From assembly GCA_000328965.1 (NCBI GenBank), contig KB205949.1, forward strand, positions 66,587 to 130,586: 64,000 bases of DNA. The letters are read 5' to 3'. Below are positions 22,624 to 32,556 of this stretch, piece by piece. Position 1 is the first letter of the stretch, and every line of letters starts with the position of its first letter. The position numbers and the translations under genes were made by a program. The DNA is from Ascocoryne sarcoides NRRL 50072 (Eukaryota; Ascomycota; Leotiomycetes; Helotiales; Gelatinodiscaceae). The notes under the pieces were generated by a model. That model had not been told where the DNA came from. It did not search any database and was given only the letters and a program-made list of their open reading frames with translations.

Positions 22624-22836
22624 TGTTGGTATATCAATGGTCATAGGTTTTGGGTGAATTGTAGTGGCTACAGGAATGGAGGGGAATAAGAGTGGTCACG
22701 TGTACACTAGACTAGATTAGGAATAGCATGGCTTTAGCGATAGGGACCGGTCTATATATACAGGTCGGACCCCAACCCTATTAATGAATACGACTTCGAC
22801 TTGACTATACACCCAGCACTCTGTTGTGAACCAACA
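22624..22836. mobile_element. LTR of a retrotransposon, probably Copia type
   Basis: The 213-bp segment begins TGTTGGT and ends ACCAACA, a perfect 7-bp terminal inverted repeat with the TG...CA ends of retroviral-type LTRs. Inside it are TATATATA about 22755 and an AATGAATACGACTTCGACTT stretch about 22783, typical of the R/U5 part of short fungal Copia LTRs. No matching second LTR or pol gene is recognised in the window, and no clear 5-bp target duplication flanks it. It is therefore a solo or degraded copy, possibly a 5' LTR with a decayed interior to its right. Confidence 0.65.
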
Positions 22837-23629
22837 AGTGGTGCTACGTATAGCAGTTGGAGCGACAGATAGACTGTAGCTGACCCTCGAGTATAAAAGC
22901 TAGTACTAAGAAAAAGAGCATATGTTAACTGTCAAATAGAATTTAAGAATTGTAAGATAGAAGATTAGAATTTAAGGTATAGCTTATAGTCTCAAATGGG
23001 ATTGCGGAAAATAAGAGTTAAGCAATCAGGTATTAGAACCGAGTTCTCAATAAAAATGCGAAGGTGTGGATTCTGCGGGGTTTGCTTCGAGTTGTAGGGA
23101 TTACTCAGCTTTCATATCTAAAATTTCATAACGTGTTAATGATAAATGGCAAGAGAAGCTGAGAGTATGACAAATGCGAAATTTGAAGCAAGAATTGGGA
23201 GTGTGGTGAGAAGAATTGAATGTGTAGCGTACTTATCCTAGCACTAATCTTTGCGTGAAAATTTATATTGCTTTAAAGGAGTGAGTATAGTGTATACTAC
23301 TTTATAATTATATACAGCAGTGCAGTTGCAGCATAGGGCCTCACTCGATCCCCTTCCATATCGTGAGACTCGTTACTTTCAATGTTGTAAAAGGTATGTT
23401 TATATAAACAAAGTAGACTTCGTAGCGGTTGCCATTCCCTCAGGGATTTTATTAGCAATTGCCCTATTGCTTACCTTGTAGGCAGAGGCAAAATTAATTA
23501 TTATCCTATTTCGTCGTTACGCCCCAACAGGCCCCTTATACCCCCAAATCATATTCCGTCTATCCAATAACGCCTCTCAAGCCCGGATATCCATTTAATT
23601 CAGTGTCCTCCCACGCATGCATCTTCAGA
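22837..23629. other. AT-rich gene-free stretch beside the LTR
   Basis: This AT-rich, stop-rich sequence could be the decayed interior of the retroelement or simple intergenic DNA. No open frame with family resemblance is present. Confidence 0.45.
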
Positions 23630-24366
23630 TCACCGTAACGTCCAACCCAACCCTCCAATCCAAACCTTGTCGGGCTTTGCACAATTTAAACATCGTCTAT
23701 CCTCCCCGAGGTTTGTGACTGAACAACTATGGCAAACCTGTTTCCCACAAGCCGTACATGCATGATTCTCGTCCATATCCATCATGTCTATATCCATTGA
23801 ATTCCCATTGCTATTGCCATTCCCGAAAGGTGCATTGCAATCTTCGCAATTGGTAGCGGGGAAGAACGCGTTTAGGGCGGGGTTTGTGGTTATTGATGGC
23901 GTGTTAGAGGAGGAGTTGGAGAAGGTGCTAGAAGGCGAGGATTGACGGGTCGCGGATGATGGGAGGGACCAGAAAGAGTGGAGGCTGGATTGCTGGCAGG
24001 TTTGGTTGCTGGATGGTAACGGATCGACTGGGGCTTGGGATTGGAAGGGCTGGGTAACGAGGGTTTGTGGTTGTAGGTTTTGTTGTGCGGAATAAAGCAT
24101 TAAGAGGGTGTGTTCTGTTCTCATGGTTAGGGAGTGTTGTTGATCACGGCAAGGGCGTGGGACATACGATGAATTTCTGCTTCTGAAGGCCGGTTATCAC
24201 GATGCCGTTTCCTCGTGCGAGATGCAAAAAGGGAGGGAGTCAGGATTCGAGATTGAGGGGATTGGTAGCTGTCAATTGACATATACTGAGGAGCGGAGGG
24301 GGGAGATGAGAAGAGGGAACTGGAGGTCGAGATCTCGCTGTCGGAACGTTTGCGTTTGAGGACCAT
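23630..24366 (-). CDS. Conserved C-terminal Cys-rich zinc-binding protein
   Basis: Two exons, 24366-24168 and 24114-23630, are joined across a 53-bp intron (GTATGT...CCCTAACC...ACAG, phase 1), giving 227 aa. Without the intron the frame stops before the second part, so the splice matters. The N-terminus starts MVLKRKRSDSE and carries a KRHRDNRPSEAEIH stretch, nuclear-signal-like. The middle is Ser/Gln/Thr-rich and disordered. The last 75 residues contain CEDC, then CTACGKQVCHSC, then CLNC: four CxxC pairs able to bind two zinc ions, RING- or treble-clef-like in spacing. I recall similar C-termini in uncharacterised fungal proteins but cannot name a function. A nuclear role is inference. Confidence 0.75.
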
Positions 24367-24936
24367 GATTGCGGTGTTGGGTACTGATAGAGGGCTTGGA
24401 TTTTAGAAAATGAGAATTGGGTTATCAAAAAGATTATCAAGAGTTAGAGATGGAATTTATGAGGTCGTACCCGTATGATTTGGAGGAGGTTGGGCGCGAC
24501 GCGAGCGTGAACCACTTTAGCTCCAAAACGCGCTAAGGTTAAGTTTACAAATCAACTTTGACACAACACCAGCAACATCACCCTTAAATGTGCATCTTGG
24601 TATTATGCAATACCCAATTACTACGCAACCATCTTTCGTAAAAGCTTTCCTTACAGAGCTTCTACAGCAATTTCCCCTGTTCTATTTTCTTACTCCTTGC
24701 TCTCCTTTCTTTTAGTTCCCTCGGCTTCAATTGATTTTTATGCATGCGCAGTCTTTTCCTTTTTGTTGCTGTTATCCTCTGAACGCTTCTGCAAGGGATG
24801 AGAACCTTAAAGCGGTGGTAGCAATGCTGGATACCAATGGTACTGTTTCATACAACAGCGTTAAGTCGGCCGATTAGTAACGCTTGATTTATTCCATATC
24901 GATCCACGACCTTTATGTCCTGCAACTCGTTACACT
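24367..24936. other. Intergenic region, promoter of the zinc-binding protein gene
   Basis: No gene seen. The pyrimidine-rich plus strand at 24600-24780 does not encode anything recognisable. Confidence 0.45.
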
Positions 24937-26109
24937 TCAGAGAGTGCCCGCAGCCTGCGCTCTGCTCTCGCCGTCGACAAACGCTACACGGCCTAGGGCC
25001 TGCAAAGCCCCATTCCTAAACTTAGCGTCTTCGTGCCATGGCTTCAGAGCCCAGACATTCATCGAGCTGTGAATTTCGCGCCATGTCTCGTTATGATCGA
25101 CGGTGTCCGTGATGGCGACGGTACTGACATCGGAGTTGGCACTCTCGGAGCCGGAGCCCCTTCGATACACCCACTAAGCGATGATGCTCGGCTAGACTGA
25201 GTAGGCAATGAACTCGTCAGATTCAATCATACGCCGGATAGCCAGATCGATAGGTTTATTCTTGTCGACGTTCATTTTCACAAGGAGCTTCAAAGCACCG
25301 CGTGGTGACAGGGCGTATGCTGTAGTACACACAATACCGCCACTACGTCGCACGACACGCTGATCGGCAAGTAGGTGGCCATAGTAAGACATGTTGAGTG
25401 GGGCGTCTGCGTCTGAATAGAGGAGTGACTCGTCGCTGTGCCTCGTCTTTTCCTAGCACTGTCCTAGAGAGAGTAGGTCCCATTTAGCGACATTGTAAGG
25501 GTCGTGTTCAGATGGCTGAGCTGTTGATACATCAAGTTGTTCAAGGCATGTGAGAGGCGTTGGGTGATAGCACGTATATTTACGTCCAAGGCAGCATCTG
25601 CTTCCATAATGAGGACACTCGACCATTTTTTCTCAAGCATACGGCGTCAGAGCTGCGTGACCATCAGCATTTTTACACTTCTTGAAGTCGCACTAAATAG
25701 ATGGTAGACGAAGCATCCTTACATTGGCATGAGCCCGGAAGCATGCTTTTTCCGATTCTTCAAGAAACCCCGGGGAGGAGTTTGGGGGCATGCCTTGGTT
25801 GTCACTAATATCAGAAATCTCAACGCCAAGCGTGATGTGCAGGCTGAGGTTAAAGATGCTGCTTTGTAGCACTACGATATCAGCGCGATCATGGTGATGC
25901 GGGAGGTCGATGACTTGGATCGTTTGGAAGCCAAGAGTCGCATTTCCCGCGGACAGAGGACGGGTGGACGACGGTGAGGGTGACTGTGACGGTGACAATT
26001 GCAATGGCACTAGGTTGCGGATTTCACTAAAGGGAAGTAGGAAGCCGAGTATGATGAGGCTCAAGGCAGCTCCTACTACTCTACGGTTTGGGCCAATATA
26101 GATAATCAT
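24937..26109 (-). pseudogene. GT25-like glycosyltransferase pseudogene
   Basis: Conserved blocks of a fungal type II membrane protein annotated as glycosyltransferase family 25 appear in order on the minus strand. They are an ATG at 26109 with a hydrophobic anchor (VVGAALSLIILGFLLPF), FQTIQVIDLPHHHDRAD, EKACFRAHAN, then LIMEADAA, AKWDLLSLGQC, RRSGGIVCTTAYALSPRGA, IRRMIESDEF and MNVWALKPWHEDAKFRNGA. The chain is broken by in-frame stops at 25647-25649 (TGA), 25453-25455, 25192-25194 and 25174-25176 (all TAG) and by a frame change near 25510-25520. A normal intron probably ran from about 25722 to 25652. Three stops fit CAG-to-TAG or TGG-to-TAG changes and one fits TGG-to-TGA, so all can be C-to-T or G-to-A transitions, the pattern of repeat-induced point mutation. 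The gene is dead in this genome. Confidence 0.8.
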
Positions 26110-27463
26110 AGAGTTAGCAATGTGGCAGAAGAGATAGGGAAATGAAATCCTGTCAAAGAGGGAGTCACTTAGGAACAGATTCTGAGGGGTTGAAAGCTCT
26201 TCAAAAGGTGATTGCGAACCAATCTTTGTCAATTATTAATAGGAATACTGTTCAAGAGGCTGTGGCAGCACTTTACAACAAGGAATGCAGTGTGGTACCC
26301 CACACCCGAGGTACAACCCATAATGAATAGAGTAATAAGTAATGCTTGCCAGGAAGACCTTCTAGACCGTATATACTTAGCGTAAACTTGAAAGTAAGCT
26401 TAAGTTAACCTTATATTCCCCTGCTTCGTTGTTTTATCCAAAGGCTGCCTTCAGAATCAAGTTAAGCGAAAAGAGGGTTCATATTACTATTTTCATAAAC
26501 TATACCTCAAGATTAAACCTCCGTTATTAATTCGCACAAAGTTCTTAACTACCCAAAAGCTCCCAGAAGTTAAAGGGCTTATTCATAGTTAGTACAGGAT
26601 TGGCTTCCTTCTGGTAAGTTATGTCTGAATGGAATCACTAAAACCCAAGTCTAGAGGAGTATATGAGGTAAGTAAGAGGATAAATCAAAGGATAAGAATC
26701 TCTACACGATGCTTTATATACAACACCCTGAGAAGTATAAGTACTTAGGAATGTAATTCATAAGTCCACATGCCTTAGTTCTTAAGATTCCACATGTCAA
26801 GTCGTCCCCCCCTCTCCCCCTCCCCTACGCCCTTCCTCTTGCTATTGCTCAAACTACTCAAGTTACTATAATCTTACTATATTCATTATGATTATCTACT
26901 TTTTTTGCGGGCAGGTTCAGTATCCGGTTTTTGAACCCACCTAATTCAAACACCACAAGTGGTGTATATGGTCCGTAATTGACAGGGGAAGCTACAGTAG
27001 TTGTCTTTTGGATTTAGAACTCCCGGCTACGCAATACAAGCACATCCAAAGTTATATCCTTGGCTAGGTCCGGGCACCTCTGGAAATTTGTGTACTAGTA
27101 TGCCCTGGGGTTTCTACTTCTTCATGTAAAAGTGTCTTGACTATACCTTATAAGAGACACAACACTTAATCATTTCACTTGGACCCTTTTACAACACGTA
27201 AGTCAGCTCCCTAATATAATAACCAACCCTTTCACTCTTTACGCCGAAAGAAAAGAAGCCACCGTTGATCAGGGCTATTTTTCGACTGTGACCTTCGCTA
27301 TCGTCGATGTCCCCACCTCCTATTTCTTGCAAGTCATCGATACTAATTCCCACCTCTACCACCATCATTTCCTCAACAACCATTGCACCCTTGCCTGTAT
27401 ATTCCAAACCCATTGTTTCTATTTAAAGCACAACTAGTATTTAACGAATAAAACCCGCCTCTC
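26110..27463. other. Gene-free stretch with one doubtful small frame
   Basis: Mostly AT-rich intergenic DNA. A 74-codon frame on the minus strand (27413-27189, starting MGLEYTGKG) lies just downstream of the RTA1 gene. It has an acidic, Val/Gly-rich composition and no family resemblance. It could be a 3' untranslated region or a cryptic exon. I do not call it a gene. Confidence 0.45.
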
Positions 27464-28464
27464 CTACAAACTATCAGACATAACACCCTCATGGTATCTC
27501 GTAATTTTCCTCATCTTCCACCCCTGCTTCATAGCCTTTCCTCCGTTTAAGAGTGCCACCACCTCACTTGGATGCATAACATTAAAGACCACCAACAATA
27601 CCAACATTAGCACTGCATCAAAAATATACAAATATATCTCATGCGATAACAAGTACCCATTAAGCCCTTGCAAGTATTCTACAACGCGGAAAATTGATCG
27701 TACCATAATCAGCGTGCTTGCCGAGTAGAGTACTATGAGATGCTTGCGCCATGGAATGTCGTGTTGGATGCGAGTTGCAGAGACTTTGTGCATTTTAACG
27801 TCGAAAAGAGCGGCTACTCCGATGAAGAAGCCGAAGAAACATAGCTGAACAAACAGGCCACCAACGACGAGGTGCGAACCGTTTGATATGGCGTTTGCCG
27901 TTGAAGATGCTTCGAGCCCTCCCCCTACAGCATCATCAGCAAAATCTTCGGACTTGATCTCATTAGACTACACATACCACCCGCCTGAAGAAGAAATGAT
28001 ATGATATCTCCGCCAACGAAAACCTTTGTGAGCCATTTCTTCCTGATCAAGATGTGTGCCTCTGCGTCCGCAAGACTGATAATCCGACCTAGCTCCATGT
28101 AGATGGTTGCCGCGAAGAGGGCGGGAGCAACGAGAATGAGGAGGGTTTGTATGATGAAGGGCCCCAAGGTCCAGTTCGGGGTTTGTTGGCTGGAGATTGC
28201 ACGCCCAACGTATCCAATCCATTCAACTGAATATGCTTGTTAGTCCTCAATTACTCGAAAGGAGACGGCGCAGCGGGTGTTATCAACGGGGTACTAACAG
28301 AAACCCCCAACAAGCATGGGAATTATGAACCAGGTTCGGGTACGCAGAAGTTGATAAAGATGGAGAGAGGTTGTTCCAAGAAACATGACAATGAATATAA
28401 CTGCGGCGGCCATAGAAGGGTTATAGTGGTAGAATTTGAAATCTCGGTCGGTCGAGTTCACCAT
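27464..28464 (-). CDS. RTA1-like membrane protein (lipid-translocating exporter family)
   Basis: Three exons, 28464-28299, 28226-27978 and 27924-27464, join in phase and give 291 aa. The protein reads as seven hydrophobic helices. Family blocks are easily seen: FKFYHYNPSMAAAVIF at the start, FEWIGYVGRAIS across intron 1, LGPFIIQTLLILVAPALFAA, IYMELGRII, VGGDIISFLLQAGG, and, in exon 3, PWRKHLIVLYSASTLIMVRSIFRVVEY and the closing LYIFDAVLMLVLLVVFNVMHP. RTA1/RSB1-type proteins move sphingoid bases or confer resistance to toxic compounds at the plasma or internal membranes; the substrate here cannot be told. Introns are 72 and 53 bp. The gene is intact. Confidence 0.92.
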
Positions 28465-29352
28465 TTTTGCCGCTAATAGAGGATAAAGTTGAAAATAAAT
28501 CCTGGAACAAAATTGGAGAGTGCAAATGGTGATGTAAAGTAGTTACACAGCTAGGTTGCCTTGCGAGATATCACAACTACTTATTCATTTGACTCGTATA
28601 GGCAACCTATCGTACTTTCCCCGTCTCGCGTACTCTATACCTATTTCGGCATTGTGCTTCGGTAGCAACCTTACATCGAGCGTTCACGCATTAAAAACAA
28701 GTACCGTTAGCCTCAACAAGGAGAAAATACTGACCAGGGAGCTGATTCTGGGGAGGCTTAAAAATAAAACTGGAAACTTCTCGTAACCTCAAGTGAAGGA
28801 GTATTAAAATCCCTTTTCTAAGATAATAAAATGCAAGTATAGTTGTCATAGGTGTTCCTTAGCTAAGAGTAAGCATTTCATTCAAGTATTGTTTATAACC
28901 CAAATTCTTCTTTAACATCTTATTATAGATTATAGTTATGTTAAAGTTAATATTAGCATACTTAACACCACGTAACTAGCCCACTTGCAAATCTCTAAGT
29001 TGCTTCAGTATAAATTCTTCAAATTATATCTTTGACTCTACACGAAGGATGAAAAATTACGGCGGCTAGCTGTACTGTACAAGGCCCTCAAATACATACC
29101 CCTAAGCCCAAATCGAATTCCCGTTTCGTACGGTATGCCTGATGCCTGATGCATAGTAGCTATATTCGTCACATCGTATATGGCTGTCGTACACTTTGCC
29201 TAGCTCGGTTTAGCTTCCCCACAATTCGGCTGGTTTGGGCTGGGTACTCCGTACATCAGCGAAGCATACTTGCATTTTGGCGTATGATTATATTTCTTCC
29301 CTTGAAATCCAGTGGCACCTATTTCATACTTTCCCAATTCCCTACACGAGAC
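28465..29352. other. Divergent intergenic region between RTA1 gene and zinc-cluster regulator
   Basis: This gap of about 890 bp lies between two genes transcribed away from each other, so it holds both promoters. It is AT-rich. A CTGATGCCTGATGC tandem sits about 29140-29153. No coding sequence is supported. Confidence 0.45.
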
Positions 29353-30572
29353 ATGCCGTCCAGACGCACACATTCTAAGTCCCGTCATGGATGTTGCCAA
29401 TGCAAAGCGAGTCACGTGAAGGTTGCAACACACCACTTGATCTCCCTGTTTCTGTTCACTAATTGTATTGTTTGTAGTGCGATCAGGAACATCCGGTATG
29501 CGGCAGATGTACCAAGACTAAAAGGAATTGTGAATTTGGAATCCTGTCTCGTACCCGATCGTCAAACACTCCTACTACACCAAACAATCAGGATGCCCAT
29601 GGCAATTCACTATTCCAAGCAACTCCCACAGCTCCCAATGCGGGGCCTTCTCATGAATCAGAATCGATATCATGGAGCGATCTAGAGCTGCTACATCATT
29701 ATTCGACTGTGACCTATGCCACGCTAGCCAGCCGGCATGAACTCCTCCAAATGTGGAAAGTTGATATCCCAAGAATGGCTTTGCAACAAAGGTTCCTAAT
29801 GCACAGCCTGCTCAGTGTCACGGCATTGCATATAGCGTCTACAAACCCAGAGAACCAAGGTTTATATATAGACGCGGCCATCAGGCATCACAACATCGCT
29901 CTTAAAGAATACAGTTCCAACCTTGATAACATCACTCCAAAAAACAGCGCTGCAATATTTGCTTGCGCGAGCTTCATCATTATCTTTGTCTTTAATCTTG
30001 CTATATTGCAACGGAGCAAAGAGCTGAGGGGACCTGTCGAAGAGATATTAAGCATCTTCATGCTTCTCCGGGGCGTGCCAGTAATCCTCAGAGAAATGCG
30101 GCCGTGGGTTGAGGAAAGCAAAATCGCCCCCATGTTTAAAGGCCGAGATATCGACCCTACTATAGTATTACCTGACAGTATCACCCGTGGAATCCAACAA
30201 CTTGAAGAACGGAATAATGAATCATCTGAGCCGGACTGTGATAGAGAAACATACGCTCATGCCATTCAGATATTAGAAGAGACATTCAAGCCGATAGCTT
30301 CTAAGGAATCGGATAATGGGATGGTGCTCAGTTGGCCGGTCAAATTGGAGCCAGCGTATATTACGTTGCTGGGCGAACGACAGCCGATGGCTTTAGTGAT
30401 TTTGGCATATTATGCTGTCATCTTGAATGAAATTGAAGATTCGTGGTGGGCAAGAGGGTGGGGGAGGCATCTGATCCTTGATATCTATCAGATGGTGGAT
30501 GAGGATTGGAGAAGTCTAATAGCGTGGCCTATGGAAAAGATTGGAGCGAGCGGCAAGAGTGATTTATTCTAA
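29353..30572 (+). CDS. Zn(II)2Cys6 transcription factor
   Basis: Exon 1 (29353-29421) and exon 2 (29478-30572) join in phase 0 across a 56-bp intron (donor GTTGCA, acceptor TTTGTAG), giving 387 aa. The intron splits the zinc cluster: SRHGCCQCKASHVK before it, CDQEHPVCGRC and TKTKRNCEFG after it, completing the six-cysteine pattern. After a Ser/Thr/Pro linker comes WSDLELLHHYSTVTYATLA and LQMWKVDIPRMALQQRFLMHSLLSVTALHIA, the start of the regulatory domain found in many sterol-regulator-like (Upc2-type) ascomycete factors. A nuclear regulator is expected; targets are unknown. It lies between the RTA1 transporter and the GH5 gene, so control of either neighbour is possible but unproven. A second frame at 30541-30744 is a shadow or 3' remnant. 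Confidence 0.88.
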
Positions 30573-31107
30573 GCTTCTAAAGAAGGAACTCAAATGCAAG
30601 GAGCAAGGAGCTCAAGCATATCGAACCCAAGTGTTGATGTTACCCTTGGAGGCTTCTTTCCAATTCTGCCTAGATCTAGAACGCGCTGCCTTCAGCAATC
30701 CAAATTATACCGGGGCACCAACTCCAAAAACTCATATTGAGTAGTATTGGCAAGAATATGGATACTTCGTTCTCGTAGAACCTAGAGAGATCCACATTAA
30801 ATATCTACCCCGAAGAATAATCCAGAAATACCAGACATATCGATATTTCAACTATTAGCTTTCATGTATCAGTTCTAAACTAGGACTTGTACTTGAACTC
30901 TCGCGCACCGGTTCTGAGTACAATAATTACTGGTGGCACGCTCGCTAACTACAGGTTTTGCGAGAACGACATCCAAGGCCTCAATGCCACCTAAGCCCTA
31001 GCTATGATAAAATCTGTTGGTTCTGGGGAATTAGATTTACAAATTATTCGCCTAGTCCTTTATATATTAAATTAAGGATGCGCCTTTGAGAAGGGCTTGG
31101 AGTTTTC
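30573..31107. other. Intergenic region between converging genes
   Basis: It holds the 3' ends of the zinc-cluster gene and the GH5 gene. A 67-codon plus-strand frame overlapping its start (30541-30744) has no recognised content. Confidence 0.45.
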
Positions 31108-32556
31108 CTATTGCCCATAGGCGGCGTACGTCGATTGAACCAGCTGTTTGATAGCGGCAGAAGAATTGACGCCACGGTAATCGCTCCAAGAATGATCCAG
31201 AAGACCTATTGATTGTCAGCATTTCTTTAGGTCCATATCTCCACTCTCCCTCCTTACCATAACTCTCATCATAATCCTGTACTCCAGAACGAATATAATA
31301 ACTTCCCGCCAAAACCCACATCATCCACCCAAATTGCCGGTTAACCATAAATGCCGTTAAACACTCACTATAATCAGTCTGCCAAGCATCAGATGCATCT
31401 GTCTGATCATGGCCCCATTCTGAAATTACAAGTGGGCCTCTATTGCTCCCGCTCCCCGTCTTTGTGGTAGCATCTGCGCCAAAACTTATCAGAGTGGCCT
31501 CATAAACGGAACAAGAGCCAGAAATCCCTTCATCATATTCGTGCATTTCGTACACAAGTTTGTGTGCCCATTCATACGATGATACTTTGAAAGAGAACCC
31601 CCAATCAAGGAGTGTAGAGCCGCCGACTGCGGGCTCGATGTTGAAATCTGAGTCGAGACCAGAGAAGTATATTAGAACATCAGGGTTAGCAGAGTGGACT
31701 GCTGAGGCGGCAGCTGTCATGTACGTTTTCCAAGTTGACCAGGTATACCACTGTAAACTTGAGGCGCCGGTTGTGGAAAGACGAAGTTCATTACGGAGAC
31801 CCATGCTGCTGAATGTTGTCCAGTTTGATTTCCCCTGGAAAATGTTAAGTAAGAGCCGAATAAAAGAAGGGAGAGGGGACTGACGTGGGCAGCCATATAA
31901 GAGAGACCTCGAATCCATTTAGTGGTGTCAAAGTAGGTATCTCCAAACCAGGAGTTTCCATCTGATAAGCTGCAGCACCACATGGCTTTCGAGACATGAT
32001 TGTCGAGGTGGACATAGATATTTTGTGCTGCCAGTCCTGCAGCAACAGCATCAAAGACCTTCCAAAGCACTCAGTATATGTTTACTCCAAAAAGGTAAAT
32101 GAGGCTAACCTGCAACCTCGTAGTCTTCGCTGTAAATTGGGGATTGCTTTTGAGAATATTTGCCAACACCGTCGCCCCATTAGCTTGACCCAGTGCATTG
32201 TCCAAAGTGTCGCTGAGCGTAACATCTCCGCCATTGTCTAAGATGTCGTCAACCATTTCAGTCGCAAAAGTAAGACGAACAGTATTGAAGCCCGTATCCG
32301 AAATCTTTTGAGCGATGTGAGCTATGGATTGATAGTTGAGTCCTTCAGGAAGCATTGTGTCAGCCGCCCCGGGCCAGTTGATGCCAACGATAGGCACATT
32401 TTTGCCGTTTGCATCGATGATCCAGCGGTCACTGCTGGTAAAAGGTAAGGGCTGAAGTGCACGAGCTTGAACTAGAGCACCGAAAACAAGAACTTGCAGC
32501 AGCGCCGCGATCGAAAACGCCTTTGAGAGCCGATTGAAAATTTTCGAACACTCCAT
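31108..32556 (-). CDS. Secreted glycoside hydrolase family 5 enzyme
   Basis: Four exons, 32556-32110, 32058-31885, 31834-31258 and 31205-31108, join in phase, giving 431 aa. The last intron (52 bp, GTAAGG...AATAG) is needed: unspliced, the frame runs on into unrelated residues to 31067, while splicing gives the family-like end YDESYGLLDHSWSDYRGVN. A signal peptide covers about residues 1-32. The barrel shows VGINWPGAAD, FNTVRLTF, NIYVHLDNHVSK and GLRNELR with the proton donor Glu near residue 223. The nucleophile Glu near residue 346 is in LVISEWGHD. These are the GH5 catalytic strands. The substrate is probably a beta-linked glucan or related wall polysaccharide; the subfamily is not certain. 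It is secreted and is one of three wall-active enzymes within 8.3 kb. Confidence 0.9.

Noticed and set aside
27189..27413. 74-codon frame downstream of the RTA1 gene
   Set aside because: No family resemblance; the RTA1 protein is complete without it and no splice joins them convincingly.
31067..31107. Longer C-terminus of the GH5 protein to 31067
   Set aside because: The 52-bp intron at 31206-31257 restores the family-like C-terminus ending at 31108; the unspliced tail matches nothing.
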